A stretch of 32,923 nucleotides of DNA, from IMG/VR virus record IMGVR_UViG_3300042383_000392, positions 1 to 32,923 of that record. One strand, 5' to 3'. This DNA is from a virus. Made by a program: the position numbers and the translations under genes. Shown piece by piece: positions 21,091 to 29,288 of the stretch. Position 1 is the first letter of the stretch; every line of letters starts with the position of its first letter. Below the pieces are notes generated by a model. The model ran no database searches. It was not told where the DNA came from and saw only the letters and a program-made list of their open reading frames with translations.

Positions 21091-23006
21091 TGGCTGGTGC
21101 TCCCATCGATTACGCCGCCTTGGCTGAACAGATCCGCAAGGGTGCTGGTGTAGGCGCGGGCGGTCACGTCCCCGGCACGCCATGGACCAAGGAAGAAGAA
21201 CGCGCCGTCAGCGGTGAGCCTGAAGAGCGTTCGTGGTGGGACACCGCGAAGTCGGTTGGCACCGGAGTCGCCAATGCTGCCAAAGGCGTTGTGGACATGG
21301 GGAAGCGCGTCGTAGAAGGGCCGCAAGGGGTTGACGAAGAGATTCTGACGGCCCTTGCTGGCCCGCTGGGACCGCTTATCAAGGACACGGTTTTATCTCA
21401 TATCGCGGTGGCAAAGAAGGCCAAGGAGGAACTGGACCGGGGGGAGACGCTACCCGGCGCTGCCCGCGCTGTGCTGGCCGCTGTTCCTGTCGTCGGTCCG
21501 ATCGGTTCCGGCATAGCCGATCGCATGAGCGAGACGGACGAACTGGGACGGCCCCGCCCCGGCGCATTCGCGGAAGGGGCTGGCGAACTGCTGGCCAACG
21601 TCGCTGCACCGGAGGCGATGAAGAAAGTAGCCTCGTCGGTACCGGGCGGGCTGCGTCCTGCGAACCCCGTCACGCGCTCTGCCATGGAGTTCAAGAACGC
21701 GAACGGCATCCCTTCATCCATGCGGACGGCAACAGGCTCACCGTTCATCGGATACGCTCAGGCGGCGGCGGATCTGACGCCATTGGGCGCGATGGTGGCC
21801 GAAAAGGCGCGGCAGGTGGAGGTAGGAGGGTTCAAGCGCGTTGGTGGTGAGCTGGCAGAGAAAACGAGCCCCGGCCAGTCGATCACCCCAGAAGGCGCTG
21901 GCGTAGAAATCCAGAAGGCGCTTCAGGACAAGGTGGATCGCTTCACCTCATCGGCCAATCAAGCCTACGGCGCGTGGCGTGCGGAGATGGACTCACCAGC
22001 CGCAACTCGCATGGCGCAGTGGAACGCTACTACTGGGCAAATGGAGCCGATTCAAGCCCCGGTGGAAATTGGCCAGATCAAAAACCAGATGCGATCCATC
22101 TTTGAGGAGATGGAAATGATGCCAGCCGCTCAGAAGTCGGCCAGCGCTGGCTACAACGCCATTCGAGAATTGATCGCCAGCCCAAACCTAGTACCAGCCA
22201 CCACAGCCGAACTCGGCCTATCGTACTTTAAAGAGATGGCGCGGGATGGCACAGGACGGAACGCTGGGCTTGCGAAGCAGTTGGTGGCCCGACTCCAGCC
22301 ATTGGTTGACGCGGCGGTGAAAGACGTATCGCCTCAGGCGTTTCAGGCGCTCAAAGACGGGCGCGAACTTGTCACCAATCAGAAGCGCATCGAATCCGTC
22401 GCCAACAAGGTCAGGGAGGAGCCCGTTCAAGCCTACGGGCAGACGATTTGGCCGAAGGACAACGGAATCGAGCATTTGCGCCGCATCGTGGATGAGACAC
22501 CAGACGTTGCGCCCAAAATTGGCCGTGCGTGGCTCGAAGATGCGCTGTCTAAAGCTGAATACGAAGGCGGATTTGACAAGCTCGACGGCCTTCACTCTAA
22601 ATGGCGCGATATGGGGCCAGAAACGAAACGCATACTGTTCAAGAATCCGGCGCTCATCAAGGATATAGGCGACTTTTTCCAAGCCGCGAAGGACAGCGCC
22701 AAAGATATGAACCCAAGCGGGTCCGGCAAGTTGATCTCTGTTGGCGGGCAGCTCACCTACATCTTCACCGAACCGACTACGGGCATCCCGCTGGCTATCG
22801 GCGCTGGGGCATTATCAAAACTGATGCACTCGCCCTCCGTGGTGAAGGCGCTAACGCAGGGAATGAAAGTGAATGCGCAGGACGTGGGAGCGGCGACATC
22901 GGCGGCAATGAAGATTCGGGCGCTGACTCGTGATGTTGCAGTACCACTCGACAATGTGGCCGACAAAGAAGAGCAAGAAAAGCAAGCGAAAGGCCAGCAG
23001 CCATGA
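21090..23006 (+). CDS. Probable third ejection protein, large (638 aa)
   Basis: Begins DYAALAEQIRKGAG after a short leader, a common start for large internal virion proteins of short-tailed phages. Residues about 90-150 contain glycine-spaced hydrophobic stretches (ALAGPLGPLIKDTVLSHIAV, AARAVLAAVPVVGPIGSGIA) that could insert in membranes, and another lies near 600 (GIPLAIGAGALSKLMH). The middle is helical and charged. No lytic transglycosylase motif was recognised. It is the last and largest of the ejection trio and ends with an ATGA overlap to a very small ORF. Confidence 0.58.
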   Translation: MAGAPIDYAALAEQIRKGAGVGAGGHVPGTPWTKEEERAVSGEPEERSWWDTAKSVGTGVANAAKGVVDMGKRVVEGPQGVDEEILTALAGPLGPLIKDTVLSHIAVAKKAKEELDRGETLPGAARAVLAAVPVVGPIGSGIADRMSETDELGRPRPGAFAEGAGELLANVAAPEAMKKVASSVPGGLRPANPVTRSAMEFKNANGIPSSMRTATGSPFIGYAQAAADLTPLGAMVAEKARQVEVGGFKRVGGELAEKTSPGQSITPEGAGVEIQKALQDKVDRFTSSANQAYGAWRAEMDSPAATRMAQWNATTGQMEPIQAPVEIGQIKNQMRSIFEEMEMMPAAQKSASAGYNAIRELIASPNLVPATTAELGLSYFKEMARDGTGRNAGLAKQLVARLQPLVDAAVKDVSPQAFQALKDGRELVTNQKRIESVANKVREEPVQAYGQTIWPKDNGIEHLRRIVDETPDVAPKIGRAWLEDALSKAEYEGGFDKLDGLHSKWRDMGPETKRILFKNPALIKDIGDFFQAAKDSAKDMNPSGSGKLISVGGQLTYIFTEPTTGIPLAIGAGALSKLMHSPSVVKALTQGMKVNAQDVGAATSAAMKIRALTRDVAVPLDNVADKEEQEKQAKGQQP

Positions 23007-23134
23007 GCGGAAACGCCAACATGCACGCGCCTTTTGCGATAATCGCCATATCAGAGGCGGCGACGGCATATGATGCGACCAGCGCAAACCACACCGACGA
23101 AGCCACAATCCAGCAACGTATCACCACAAAATAA
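23003..23134 (+). CDS. Very small hypothetical protein (43 aa)
   Basis: The ATG overlaps the stop of the large ejection gene (ATGA), and the frame stays open to 23134. The product has a short mildly hydrophobic stretch (FAIIAISEAATAY), then a polar tail. No family is recognised. The overlap and the tight fit before the next ribosome-binding site support it, but length is short. Confidence 0.4.
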   Translation: MSGNANMHAPFAIIAISEAATAYDATSANHTDEATIQQRITTK

Positions 23135-23143
23135 GGATATCTT

Positions 23144-23518
23144 ATGCTACAAGCACCCAACAAGGCCGACAACATCATCATCGCGGATGCGGCGAAGTTT
23201 GCCGACAAGCTGACGAAGCTAGGCTTTCGTATCGGTCCGCTGCACATTAATGAAACCGTGTCCGGTGAGGCGGTTGCCTCCATCGCGCCTATCGAAGCTT
23301 TTGAAGGGCTGGAAGCCGACAAGCCCTACTGCATCGTCGTTTGGGCTGGCTCGGACTGGCACAACGTTGCGCAATTGGTCCGCATGTGGGGCGAAGGCAC
23401 GATCCAAGACTTCCGGGAGGTCTACACGGACATCTACCCGTCTGCCGATGCGAACTCGGGCCTCCTGAGCATCCCCGGCGTCAACGCGGCCATCGCCAAG
23501 CTCATCGCCAAAGCCTAA
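23144..23518 (+). CDS. Hypothetical protein (124 aa)
   Basis: The product is a soluble alpha/beta protein with no recognised motif. It starts MLQAPNKADNIIIADAAKFA and contains KPYCIVVWAGSDWHNVAQLV and a C-terminal GVNAAIAKLIAKA helix. The start has a clear ribosome-binding site (AAGGAT, seven bases from the ATG). It lies between the ejection genes and the holin candidate and is followed by a GC-rich hairpin. Confidence 0.65.
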   Translation: MLQAPNKADNIIIADAAKFADKLTKLGFRIGPLHINETVSGEAVASIAPIEAFEGLEADKPYCIVVWAGSDWHNVAQLVRMWGEGTIQDFREVYTDIYPSADANSGLLSIPGVNAAIAKLIAKA

Positions 23519-23527
23519 ACCCGGTGG

Positions 23528-23550
23528 CGGCGGGCTTCGTCCCGCCGTTC
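23528..23550 (+). terminator. GC-rich hairpin, weak terminator
   Basis: A perfect 7-bp stem (CGGCGGG 23528-23534, CCCGCCG 23541-23547) with a six-base loop follows the 124-residue gene. The tail is only TTCCCT, so termination would be partial. Confidence 0.5.
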
Positions 23551-23579
23551 CCTGATCCTGCCACGATCAAGAGGACCAC

Positions 23580-24200
23580 ATGAACCTGCTACACCAAACC
23601 ACCCCAAGGAGCGAACCGCCGATGCAAAGCTGGTTCAAAACAATCATCTCGACCGCAGCGCCTTCGGCAGAGTGGCCATGGTGGGCGATATCGGCTCAAA
23701 CGGCCATTGCTGCGCACGTCGGCTACTTCTGGTCGATGAACGCCGCCTTCCGGTGGCTGGTTCTGGGCATCGCGGCTAACCTTCTGGCCACGCTGGCGTG
23801 CGTGCTGTTCCTTCCTGATCGGCGCGGACAGATCCACTTCAAACAAGACGTGGCGGTCAAGTCGCTGATGATCTGGCTGGTGTGGATGCTATCCAAAGAG
23901 CCCATTTTGCAAGTCGATGTCGCTGGGCAGTCGGTCAGTATCGCTGCCGTACTAGCGGCCTACTTCCTCACGGCTGAGTGGATTGGCTTTCTCCAGCGTG
24001 CTGGCGACTTGGGCATGAAGTTTCCCAAGTGGGTCGGGGATGCGCTCCAACGAGCCAACGACGGCATCAACAACGCGGAGATAGGCGGCAAGGTCGTGGG
24101 TGCCATGACGAGCTTCACACAGCGCTCTGACGGCTCCACGGAAACCATCAGCAAGACATCCACCATCGTGACCACGAAACCGGAGACCCCCAGTGCATAG
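23580..24200 (+). CDS. Holin-like membrane protein (206 aa)
   Basis: Holins permeabilise the inner membrane at lysis. Four hydrophobic segments are visible at about residues 33-52, 56-78, 93-112 and 117-137. They are followed by ...AEWIGFLQRAGDLGMKFPKW, which matches the end of the phage_holin_4 (toxin secretion/lysis holin) type: an acidic residue, a hydrophobic helix, then G-x-x-x-P and an amphipathic helix. The C terminus is long, Ser/Thr-rich and polar. Two starts have ribosome-binding sites: ATG 23580 (AAGAGG) and ATG 23622 (AAGGAG), which could give two products differing by 14 residues, as in dual-start holins. No classical endolysin is next to it. Confidence 0.6.
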   Translation: MNLLHQTTPRSEPPMQSWFKTIISTAAPSAEWPWWAISAQTAIAAHVGYFWSMNAAFRWLVLGIAANLLATLACVLFLPDRRGQIHFKQDVAVKSLMIWLVWMLSKEPILQVDVAGQSVSIAAVLAAYFLTAEWIGFLQRAGDLGMKFPKWVGDALQRANDGINNAEIGGKVVGAMTSFTQRSDGSTETISKTSTIVTTKPETPSA

Positions 24201-25137
24201 ACTCATCTCGATCATGGTTTTGGCCTCGGCCGCATGGGCGCAGTACCCGATTCCCGGAAGCATGGGAGGCGGGGGAGGCGGGGGTGCCGTAGCAAGCGTC
24301 ACGGCTGGCCCGCTCGGTGCTCTGGTCTGCACACCGACGACGGGCGCGGTGGTTTGCGACGTTGACAGCGCCTACGTGCCGAACAAGGCTGGATCGGCAA
24401 CAATCACCGGGGCGTGGACGTTTTCAACGCCTCCCACTGGGATCGGCGGAGGCACCGCTCGAACCACCTACGCCGCGCTCCCGGCTTGCACTTCGGCTAA
24501 CTCCGGCACGCTGTACAAGTTGACGGATTCCATCTACGAAGCGCAGTGCAACGGCACTTCGTACTCATATTGGACCGGGCAAAAGTACATCCCGACGCTG
24601 CCGTGGAGCAACGGCACCACATTCGGCGCTGGTGCGACAATTACTGCGACGACCGGGAGCGTGTTGTTTGATAGTGGGGCTGGTACAGGCGGGGATTCTA
24701 TTCGAGCAGCGATCAAAGCTGTGCCCGCCGCCCCGTACACGATTATTCTCGATGTTGACGTTGCGATAAACGCCACTGTAAGTTCGTCGTGCGGGTTGGT
24801 TTTAACTGACGGAACCACCGCCGCATCGAACAAAGTCATTACCCTCATGCAAAGTCACATTGGCCTCAATTCGACCAAACTGAATAATGCGACGTTGTGG
24901 AACTCCACCTACCTGAACTACGTTCAATCGACGTCCCGAGGTAAGATCTCCTTTCGCATGGTTGACGACAATGTGAATCGAACGTGGTCCGTCTCGCCGG
25001 ATCGGATCAACTGGAAACAAGTCATGCAGCAAGGGAGGACGGACTTTTTAACCGCGAGCCACTATGGGTACGGTTGCAATATGAACGGTGTCAGCGGGGA
25101 CACTGTGATGGTGGTTGAAGGGTTGTATGCGCAGTAG
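24193..25137 (+). CDS. Exported fibre-like protein with signal peptide (314 aa)
   Basis: The GTG at 24193 overlaps the holin-like gene and gives a full signal peptide (MHRLISIMVLASAAWA, then QYPIPGS). A later ATG at 24214 would remove its basic start. A glycine run (residues 23-32) is followed by two Cys (VCTPTTGAVVC), then a SATITGAWTFST segment and a LPACTSANSGTLYKLTDS...QCNGTSY segment that read like fibre-adapter sequence. The C-terminal ~170 residues form a beta-sandwich-like domain (FDSGAGTGGDSIRAA, later RTWSVSPDRINWKQVMQQGR). Its role is unknown. It overlaps the next gene by 11 bases. Confidence 0.65.
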   Translation: MHRLISIMVLASAAWAQYPIPGSMGGGGGGGAVASVTAGPLGALVCTPTTGAVVCDVDSAYVPNKAGSATITGAWTFSTPPTGIGGGTARTTYAALPACTSANSGTLYKLTDSIYEAQCNGTSYSYWTGQKYIPTLPWSNGTTFGAGATITATTGSVLFDSGAGTGGDSIRAAIKAVPAAPYTIILDVDVAINATVSSSCGLVLTDGTTAASNKVITLMQSHIGLNSTKLNNATLWNSTYLNYVQSTSRGKISFRMVDDNVNRTWSVSPDRINWKQVMQQGRTDFLTASHYGYGCNMNGVSGDTVMVVEGLYAQ

Positions 25138-27658
25138 CTTACTGCTCCTGCTGTGTGCCCCGCTCATAGCCCAGACCTACAGCGCTGTCAGCGTGGACAA
25201 AATCACCCCCTCGGGGGCCCGCGTCTTGTGGACCACCAGCATTGCCACGCCTTCGCACATCAACTGGGGTACGGTATCCGGTTCGCTGACTAGCAGTAAC
25301 GCCTCGGTTAACGGGTTCAACACAACGTCGCACCAATGGTACATCTCCGGCGCGCCACCGGCGACCGTCATCTACTACAAAGTCTGCGCTTCGGCGGTGT
25401 CGTGTGATGCTACGGAGCGCAGTTTCACGACCTCGGCACAACCCAGCACCTACCCGAACACACCCGTCGCGCCGGCTTCATTTCCCCTTCCGGCCATGCC
25501 GACGATTGATGGCACCACGCTGACGGTGGATGCAACCTGCAGCAACTTCAGCGCGCACCTGAACACCCTGAAAGCCCTCGACGGCGACAAAAACCACAAG
25601 CTGGTAATCCCGGCTGGCGTTGTATGCGCGCAGCACAGTGGGGCCACTACGGGAAACGCAAACTCATCTCAAGTCGCCTTCCCCACGAAGACCGGTGCAA
25701 ACCCAAGTGGAACCGGAGTAATCATCATCACGACGGACGCAACCTTGCCACCTGAAGGGGCGCGGATCACGTCGGATTGGTCCACCTCCTACATGGTTAA
25801 CACCGTAGTTGGGATTCTGGAACTATCTACGGCACCGTCAAGCGGCGGTTTATGCGTGTCTGGTCAGATGTACTGGGATTACCTAGTTGCCGTTGGTGGG
25901 ACATGGGCGCTAAAGGAATGCACTACGCCAGCGGCTGGCGCTGGTGGCTACACCCTCGTCGCAAAAACTACATTCACTGGCACTCCGCCGACGCCATGCA
26001 CCGCCAATACGTGGTACCAGAAGACAGACGCCTCTGACGTTGCCCTAGGGCTGTACCGCTGCGACGACCTGGGCCGGATGTTGCAAGTCCAGATCGGTCT
26101 GCAATCGGCGTTTGAGTTCTCCATAGGCACGACGGCTAAAGGGTATCGCTTTGTAGGCATCACCTTCGACGCTCTTCGCTGGCCTACTGCCAGCCCTCCC
26201 AGTTGGCTCACCTCCAATTCGTTCGTCTATGGCTCGTATTTTTCATCGCTGTTTGATTTCTCCACGGCCACAAACGTATCCATCGATCGATGCCGCTTCA
26301 TCGGCGGCAGTTACCCAAACCGCTATCAGAACTTCATCAAGCTGGCTGGAACCTACAACTACATTGCCAACTCTTCCATCGAAGGTATCTCCCTTGCGCT
26401 GACGCCAGCCGGTGGCGCGGAACCATCGAACCAAACTGAGTTCACTGGCATCAATATCAGCGGCGGTCAATACATCCTGTTCGACAATAACTGGATGGAG
26501 GGTCCAGGAATACTACTGCATGGCACCGACGATACCGCATCCCAATACGCCCAAGACGTCCGGGTAACGCGAAACTACTTCTCCATCCCCGACACTTACT
26601 GGTACAACTCTGCGACCAGCAACGGGCACTTCTATCACAACCGGCACGGCGTCGAATTGAAGCGCGGCGTCCGCTGGTTGATCGAGGGGAACACCTTCGC
26701 TGGCGGGTTTTCAACGGTCAATCAGGCCCACGCCGTCGATGTCAGTTTCCGGCCAGGCAGCTATGGCGCCACGGTGCTGCTGACCGACATCGACATCACG
26801 AACAACACCATCACGGACCACAGCAACGCGGTCTACCTGTCCGGGCACAACGACAACGACTCCGAACAGGGACAAGCCGTCCAGCGGGTCCGAGTGGCGA
26901 ACAACCTGATGTACGGCATCGACGGGGACCGCTTTGCTGCCGGCTACGGACAACGTTTTGGCAACTGCGTCCAGACCGCACTCGGCGGCGAAGACGTCAT
27001 CGTCGAAAACAACATCTGCCTCCAAACCGGGAACGGCCAATACCCCGCGGTTCTGCTCACCGACACCGCCGGAGGTCTTTACGGCTCCTTGAAGTACGTC
27101 CGGAACTTCGCCACCCACGTCGTCCCTCAGAACCTGACCACGGGGATCAGCCGGGCTAACAACGCCAACCGGGGCACTGCAACCCTCACTGCCGCCTTCC
27201 AGCAGTACACGGCGACGCAAAACGGCTTCATCAACCTCAGCAGCCAAACGACGACGGACTACCCCGCCGGGAACTCCTGGCCCGCGACTCTTGCTGATGT
27301 CGGTTTTGCCAACACCGCGGTGAACGACTACCGCCTGAAGTTCTCCAGCACCTACGCGCCAACCGGGGCCGGGGCCGACATCGACTCGATCCGCGCCACC
27401 TACGGCGAGGTATACAACCTCCGCGCCCTGTCGATCACTTCAACGGCGGCGACGGTCTACTACACCGCGCCGGATGCTACGAACGCCTGCACGGTGGAAT
27501 ACGGCACCTCGGCCACTCCCGGAACCGGCTCCCGCGTGACTGACTCCACGGGGAGCCGATTCCGCACGAAGGCGCTGACGGGGTTGGCATCGGGGACTGG
27601 GTATCACTTCCGCGTGTACTGTTCGCAGATGGCGGCGGGGACGTTTACGACGAACTAA
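25127..27658 (+). CDS. Exported FN3 / beta-helix / FN3 spike-like protein (843 aa)
   Basis: ATG 25127 (GAAGGG ahead) yields a signal peptide (MRSSLLLLLCAPLIA, then QTYS); a TTG four codons upstream is less likely. Residues about 18-110 look like a fibronectin type III domain (SGARVLWTTS, VIYYKVCASAV). The middle (about 130-690) is a right-handed beta-helix with many N-N-x-[FIM] turns (YIANSSIEG, FDNNWMEGPG, VTRNYFSIP, IEGNTFAGG, ITNNTITDHS, VANNLMYGI, VENNICLQT), typical of polysaccharide lyases and spikes. The last 85 residues are a second FN3 domain (STAATVYYTAP, YHFRVYC). From about 26.7 kb codon third positions become strongly C/G, unlike the earlier part. The stop overlaps that of the convergent gene at 27655. 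Confidence 0.75.
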   Translation: MRSSLLLLLCAPLIAQTYSAVSVDKITPSGARVLWTTSIATPSHINWGTVSGSLTSSNASVNGFNTTSHQWYISGAPPATVIYYKVCASAVSCDATERSFTTSAQPSTYPNTPVAPASFPLPAMPTIDGTTLTVDATCSNFSAHLNTLKALDGDKNHKLVIPAGVVCAQHSGATTGNANSSQVAFPTKTGANPSGTGVIIITTDATLPPEGARITSDWSTSYMVNTVVGILELSTAPSSGGLCVSGQMYWDYLVAVGGTWALKECTTPAAGAGGYTLVAKTTFTGTPPTPCTANTWYQKTDASDVALGLYRCDDLGRMLQVQIGLQSAFEFSIGTTAKGYRFVGITFDALRWPTASPPSWLTSNSFVYGSYFSSLFDFSTATNVSIDRCRFIGGSYPNRYQNFIKLAGTYNYIANSSIEGISLALTPAGGAEPSNQTEFTGINISGGQYILFDNNWMEGPGILLHGTDDTASQYAQDVRVTRNYFSIPDTYWYNSATSNGHFYHNRHGVELKRGVRWLIEGNTFAGGFSTVNQAHAVDVSFRPGSYGATVLLTDIDITNNTITDHSNAVYLSGHNDNDSEQGQAVQRVRVANNLMYGIDGDRFAAGYGQRFGNCVQTALGGEDVIVENNICLQTGNGQYPAVLLTDTAGGLYGSLKYVRNFATHVVPQNLTTGISRANNANRGTATLTAAFQQYTATQNGFINLSSQTTTDYPAGNSWPATLADVGFANTAVNDYRLKFSSTYAPTGAGADIDSIRATYGEVYNLRALSITSTAATVYYTAPDATNACTVEYGTSATPGTGSRVTDSTGSRFRTKALTGLASGTGYHFRVYCSQMAAGTFTTN

Positions 27659-28314
27659 TCCCACAGGCTATCCCGCTCCCAGCGTGACTGCACCGGGGTA
27701 GCCTCTCGCTGCGCCCGCGCCCGCTCCAGCAACTCAGCCACCCGCGCCCGCTCTGCCTCGGTATCCAGCACCGGAAGCACCACCACCTCGCGCTTCTCCA
27801 CCTTGGTCATCCTCTGGAGCTTCTGCGACTGCGGCGGCTTGTCGTAGGATCGCGGCTGGCGGTGTTTCTCCCGCGTCTCGCGCTCGTGTGTCTCGCGGTG
27901 CTGCTTCGTCGCGTAGGTGGCACCGGAGCGGCATCTCTCGCCACAACCGCAGGCGCACAGCACGACGATGGTGTCGGCCATGCGGCGTCGGTGTTGTTTG
28001 GCCGCACGGATACGTGCTTTCGCCAGCGTGTCCTCAACAGTGCAGGCTTCGCACAGTCCTTTTCGGCTGTTCAGCTTTTGCGGCTGCTGCTTGCATTTTG
28101 TGCAGGTCATAGGCTCCTTTGGCGGCTCAACTTGTCGTGGAATATATGGCTTTGGTGCTGGCGTTGGCTGCTTCGCAACTCGGTTCTCAGCCTGCCACTT
28201 GTTGCCGCACGGCTTGCAGATCGAGCGGTCTGGTTTGAATTTTTCAGCTTCCTTCAGTATTGGACGCTTGCATACTTTGCACGGGTCACCGGGACGCCAC
28301 GGCATGTACCTCAT
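27655..28314 (-). CDS. Multi-zinc-motif protein (219 aa)
   Basis: The product has three Cys clusters: Cys12/15 with Cys33/36 (CKVC...CKPC), Cys71/74 with Cys88/91 (CTKC...CEAC) and a compact CACGCGERC at 120-128. These are zinc-ribbon or knuckle-like, joined by Lys/Arg/Pro-rich linkers, and followed by a long charged helix (about 130-215). Nucleic-acid binding is likely, but the target is unknown. ATG 28314 was chosen because it forms an ATGA overlap with the upstream stop; a longer reading would run into that gene. It is the last gene of the leftward operon and meets the late region tail to tail. Confidence 0.7.
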   Translation of the reverse strand: MRYMPWRPGDPCKVCKRPILKEAEKFKPDRSICKPCGNKWQAENRVAKQPTPAPKPYIPRQVEPPKEPMTCTKCKQQPQKLNSRKGLCEACTVEDTLAKARIRAAKQHRRRMADTIVVLCACGCGERCRSGATYATKQHRETHERETREKHRQPRSYDKPPQSQKLQRMTKVEKREVVVLPVLDTEAERARVAELLERARAQREATPVQSRWERDSLWD

Positions 28315-28643
28315 GGCTTGCCTTTTCGTGCGGCGTCGATGGCTCTGCGGAGAGTTCGATGCGATAAGCCTAGCCCGGCTCCATTCCATTTGACATGGCC
28401 GCCGATTTGATGATGGATCAGGAGCCCGCCAGCTTTATCACTCCCAGCAAGCTTCTCTAATTCACTGAGCCGTTTACTATCCTCCCGCGCCACCGCCAGC
28501 GCGGATTCTAGTTCGTCCACCTTGGCATTCAGGCGTGCAATCTCATCTCGGTCGCGCTGTTCTGCCTCGGCTTGCGCGTGATAGTCGGCTTCAGCCGCAT
28601 CGGCTTGGTCTTTCAGGTAATCAACGTAGTCGTTGTGGTTCAT
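28311..28643 (-). CDS. Coiled-coil hypothetical protein (110 aa)
   Basis: The N-terminal 75 residues form a long charged heptad-like helix (YLKDQADAAEADYHAQAEAE, then ARLNAKVDELESALAVARED). The C-terminal part (HVKWNGAGLGLSHRTLRRAI) looks like a small DNA-binding or partner-binding segment. The start at 28643 has a strong ribosome-binding site (GGAAGGG) just inside the upstream gene, and the downstream gene overlaps by ATGA. No family is recognised. Confidence 0.65.
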   Translation of the reverse strand: MNHNDYVDYLKDQADAAEADYHAQAEAEQRDRDEIARLNAKVDELESALAVAREDSKRLSELEKLAGSDKAGGLLIHHQIGGHVKWNGAGLGLSHRTLRRAIDAARKGKP

Positions 28644-28644
28644 T

Positions 28645-28908
28645 CTATCCCTTCCTCTCCTTCTCCCACTCGGCCCGCGCCTTCTGTAATACCTCAGTCG
28701 GTGACGTGCCATCTACCGAAGTAAACCACCCAACACTGCACCGCCATCTTCCGCTCTGATGAGTGACGTGGGCTTTCGCTTCAGCTTGCCAATGAAGCAA
28801 CTCCAGCGCATCAGCGCCCATCGGCACAGCCTGACGTTCAGCCTCCGTGAGGACGTGCGGCTTGCGGCCAACTCCCCGCAGCACCTCCGCCGCGCGTGCG
28901 GTGGTCAT
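28645..28908 (-). CDS. Hypothetical protein (87 aa)
   Basis: ATG 28908 overlaps the upstream stop (ATGA) and follows GGAAAGGG. An in-frame ATG at 28920 is the alternative start. The product has a basic helical N terminus (TTARAAEVLRGVGRKPHVLT), the segment ALELLHWQAEAKAHVTHQSG, then a W-rich strand pair (GRWRCSVGWFTSVDG) and an amphipathic C-terminal helix. The WRCSVGW part resembles small phage ORFs that handle single motifs of unknown role. Confidence 0.6.
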   Translation of the reverse strand: MTTARAAEVLRGVGRKPHVLTEAERQAVPMGADALELLHWQAEAKAHVTHQSGRWRCSVGWFTSVDGTSPTEVLQKARAEWEKERKG

Positions 28909-29288
28909 AACCCTTTCCATGCTCTCCACCTTTCCAATAACTTCGCCTTCGCCGGCGCCGTCAGAGAGTCCCAGCATTCTCCCGCCATCTTCATATTCCT
29001 GAAAGCGTCGGTATCGTGAAATGCGTTCCACATATCGCCAAAGGCTGGCGTTGCTTCGCCGCACGAGTAAACATGGCGGATATCGGCGCACGCCTCGCAG
29101 GTCTTTGTTGTCTCCACGGCTCCATCAAACTTGCAGGTGAACGCCTCGTACCGCTGTCCCTTCTGGATTACTTGGCGGCACTCGCAACACTTGTGGTCTT
29201 TGCGGGCCTTCCTAGTTTCTACCGTCTGGAACTCTGGGAATCCGTCGCAGTCGTATTCTCCGCCAATGCACACGTCGCACGCGCTCAC
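28905..29288 (-). CDS. Zinc-finger-like phage protein (127 aa)
   Basis: The GTG at 29288 overlaps the upstream stop (GTGA). A longer in-frame reading exists but would lie inside the upstream gene. Metal ligands are visible: CDVC at 4-7, then KDHKCCECRQVIQKGQRYE and TCKFDGAVETTKTCEACADI, a CxxC...CxxC pair separated by about 30 residues. This finger, beginning with R-K-x-x-H-x-C-x-x-C and a G-x-x-Y-E turn, recurs in phage and bacterial hypothetical proteins of unknown function. The C-terminal half is helical. Confidence 0.68.
   Translation of the reverse strand: MSACDVCIGGEYDCDGFPEFQTVETRKARKDHKCCECRQVIQKGQRYEAFTCKFDGAVETTKTCEACADIRHVYSCGEATPAFGDMWNAFHDTDAFRNMKMAGECWDSLTAPAKAKLLERWRAWKGL

Noticed and set aside
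28645-29091. Longer reading (148 aa) of the gene ending at 28645
   Set aside because: The extra N terminus lies within the upstream zinc-motif gene and is a shadow of it; ATG 28908 has the overlap and ribosome-binding site seen throughout the operon.
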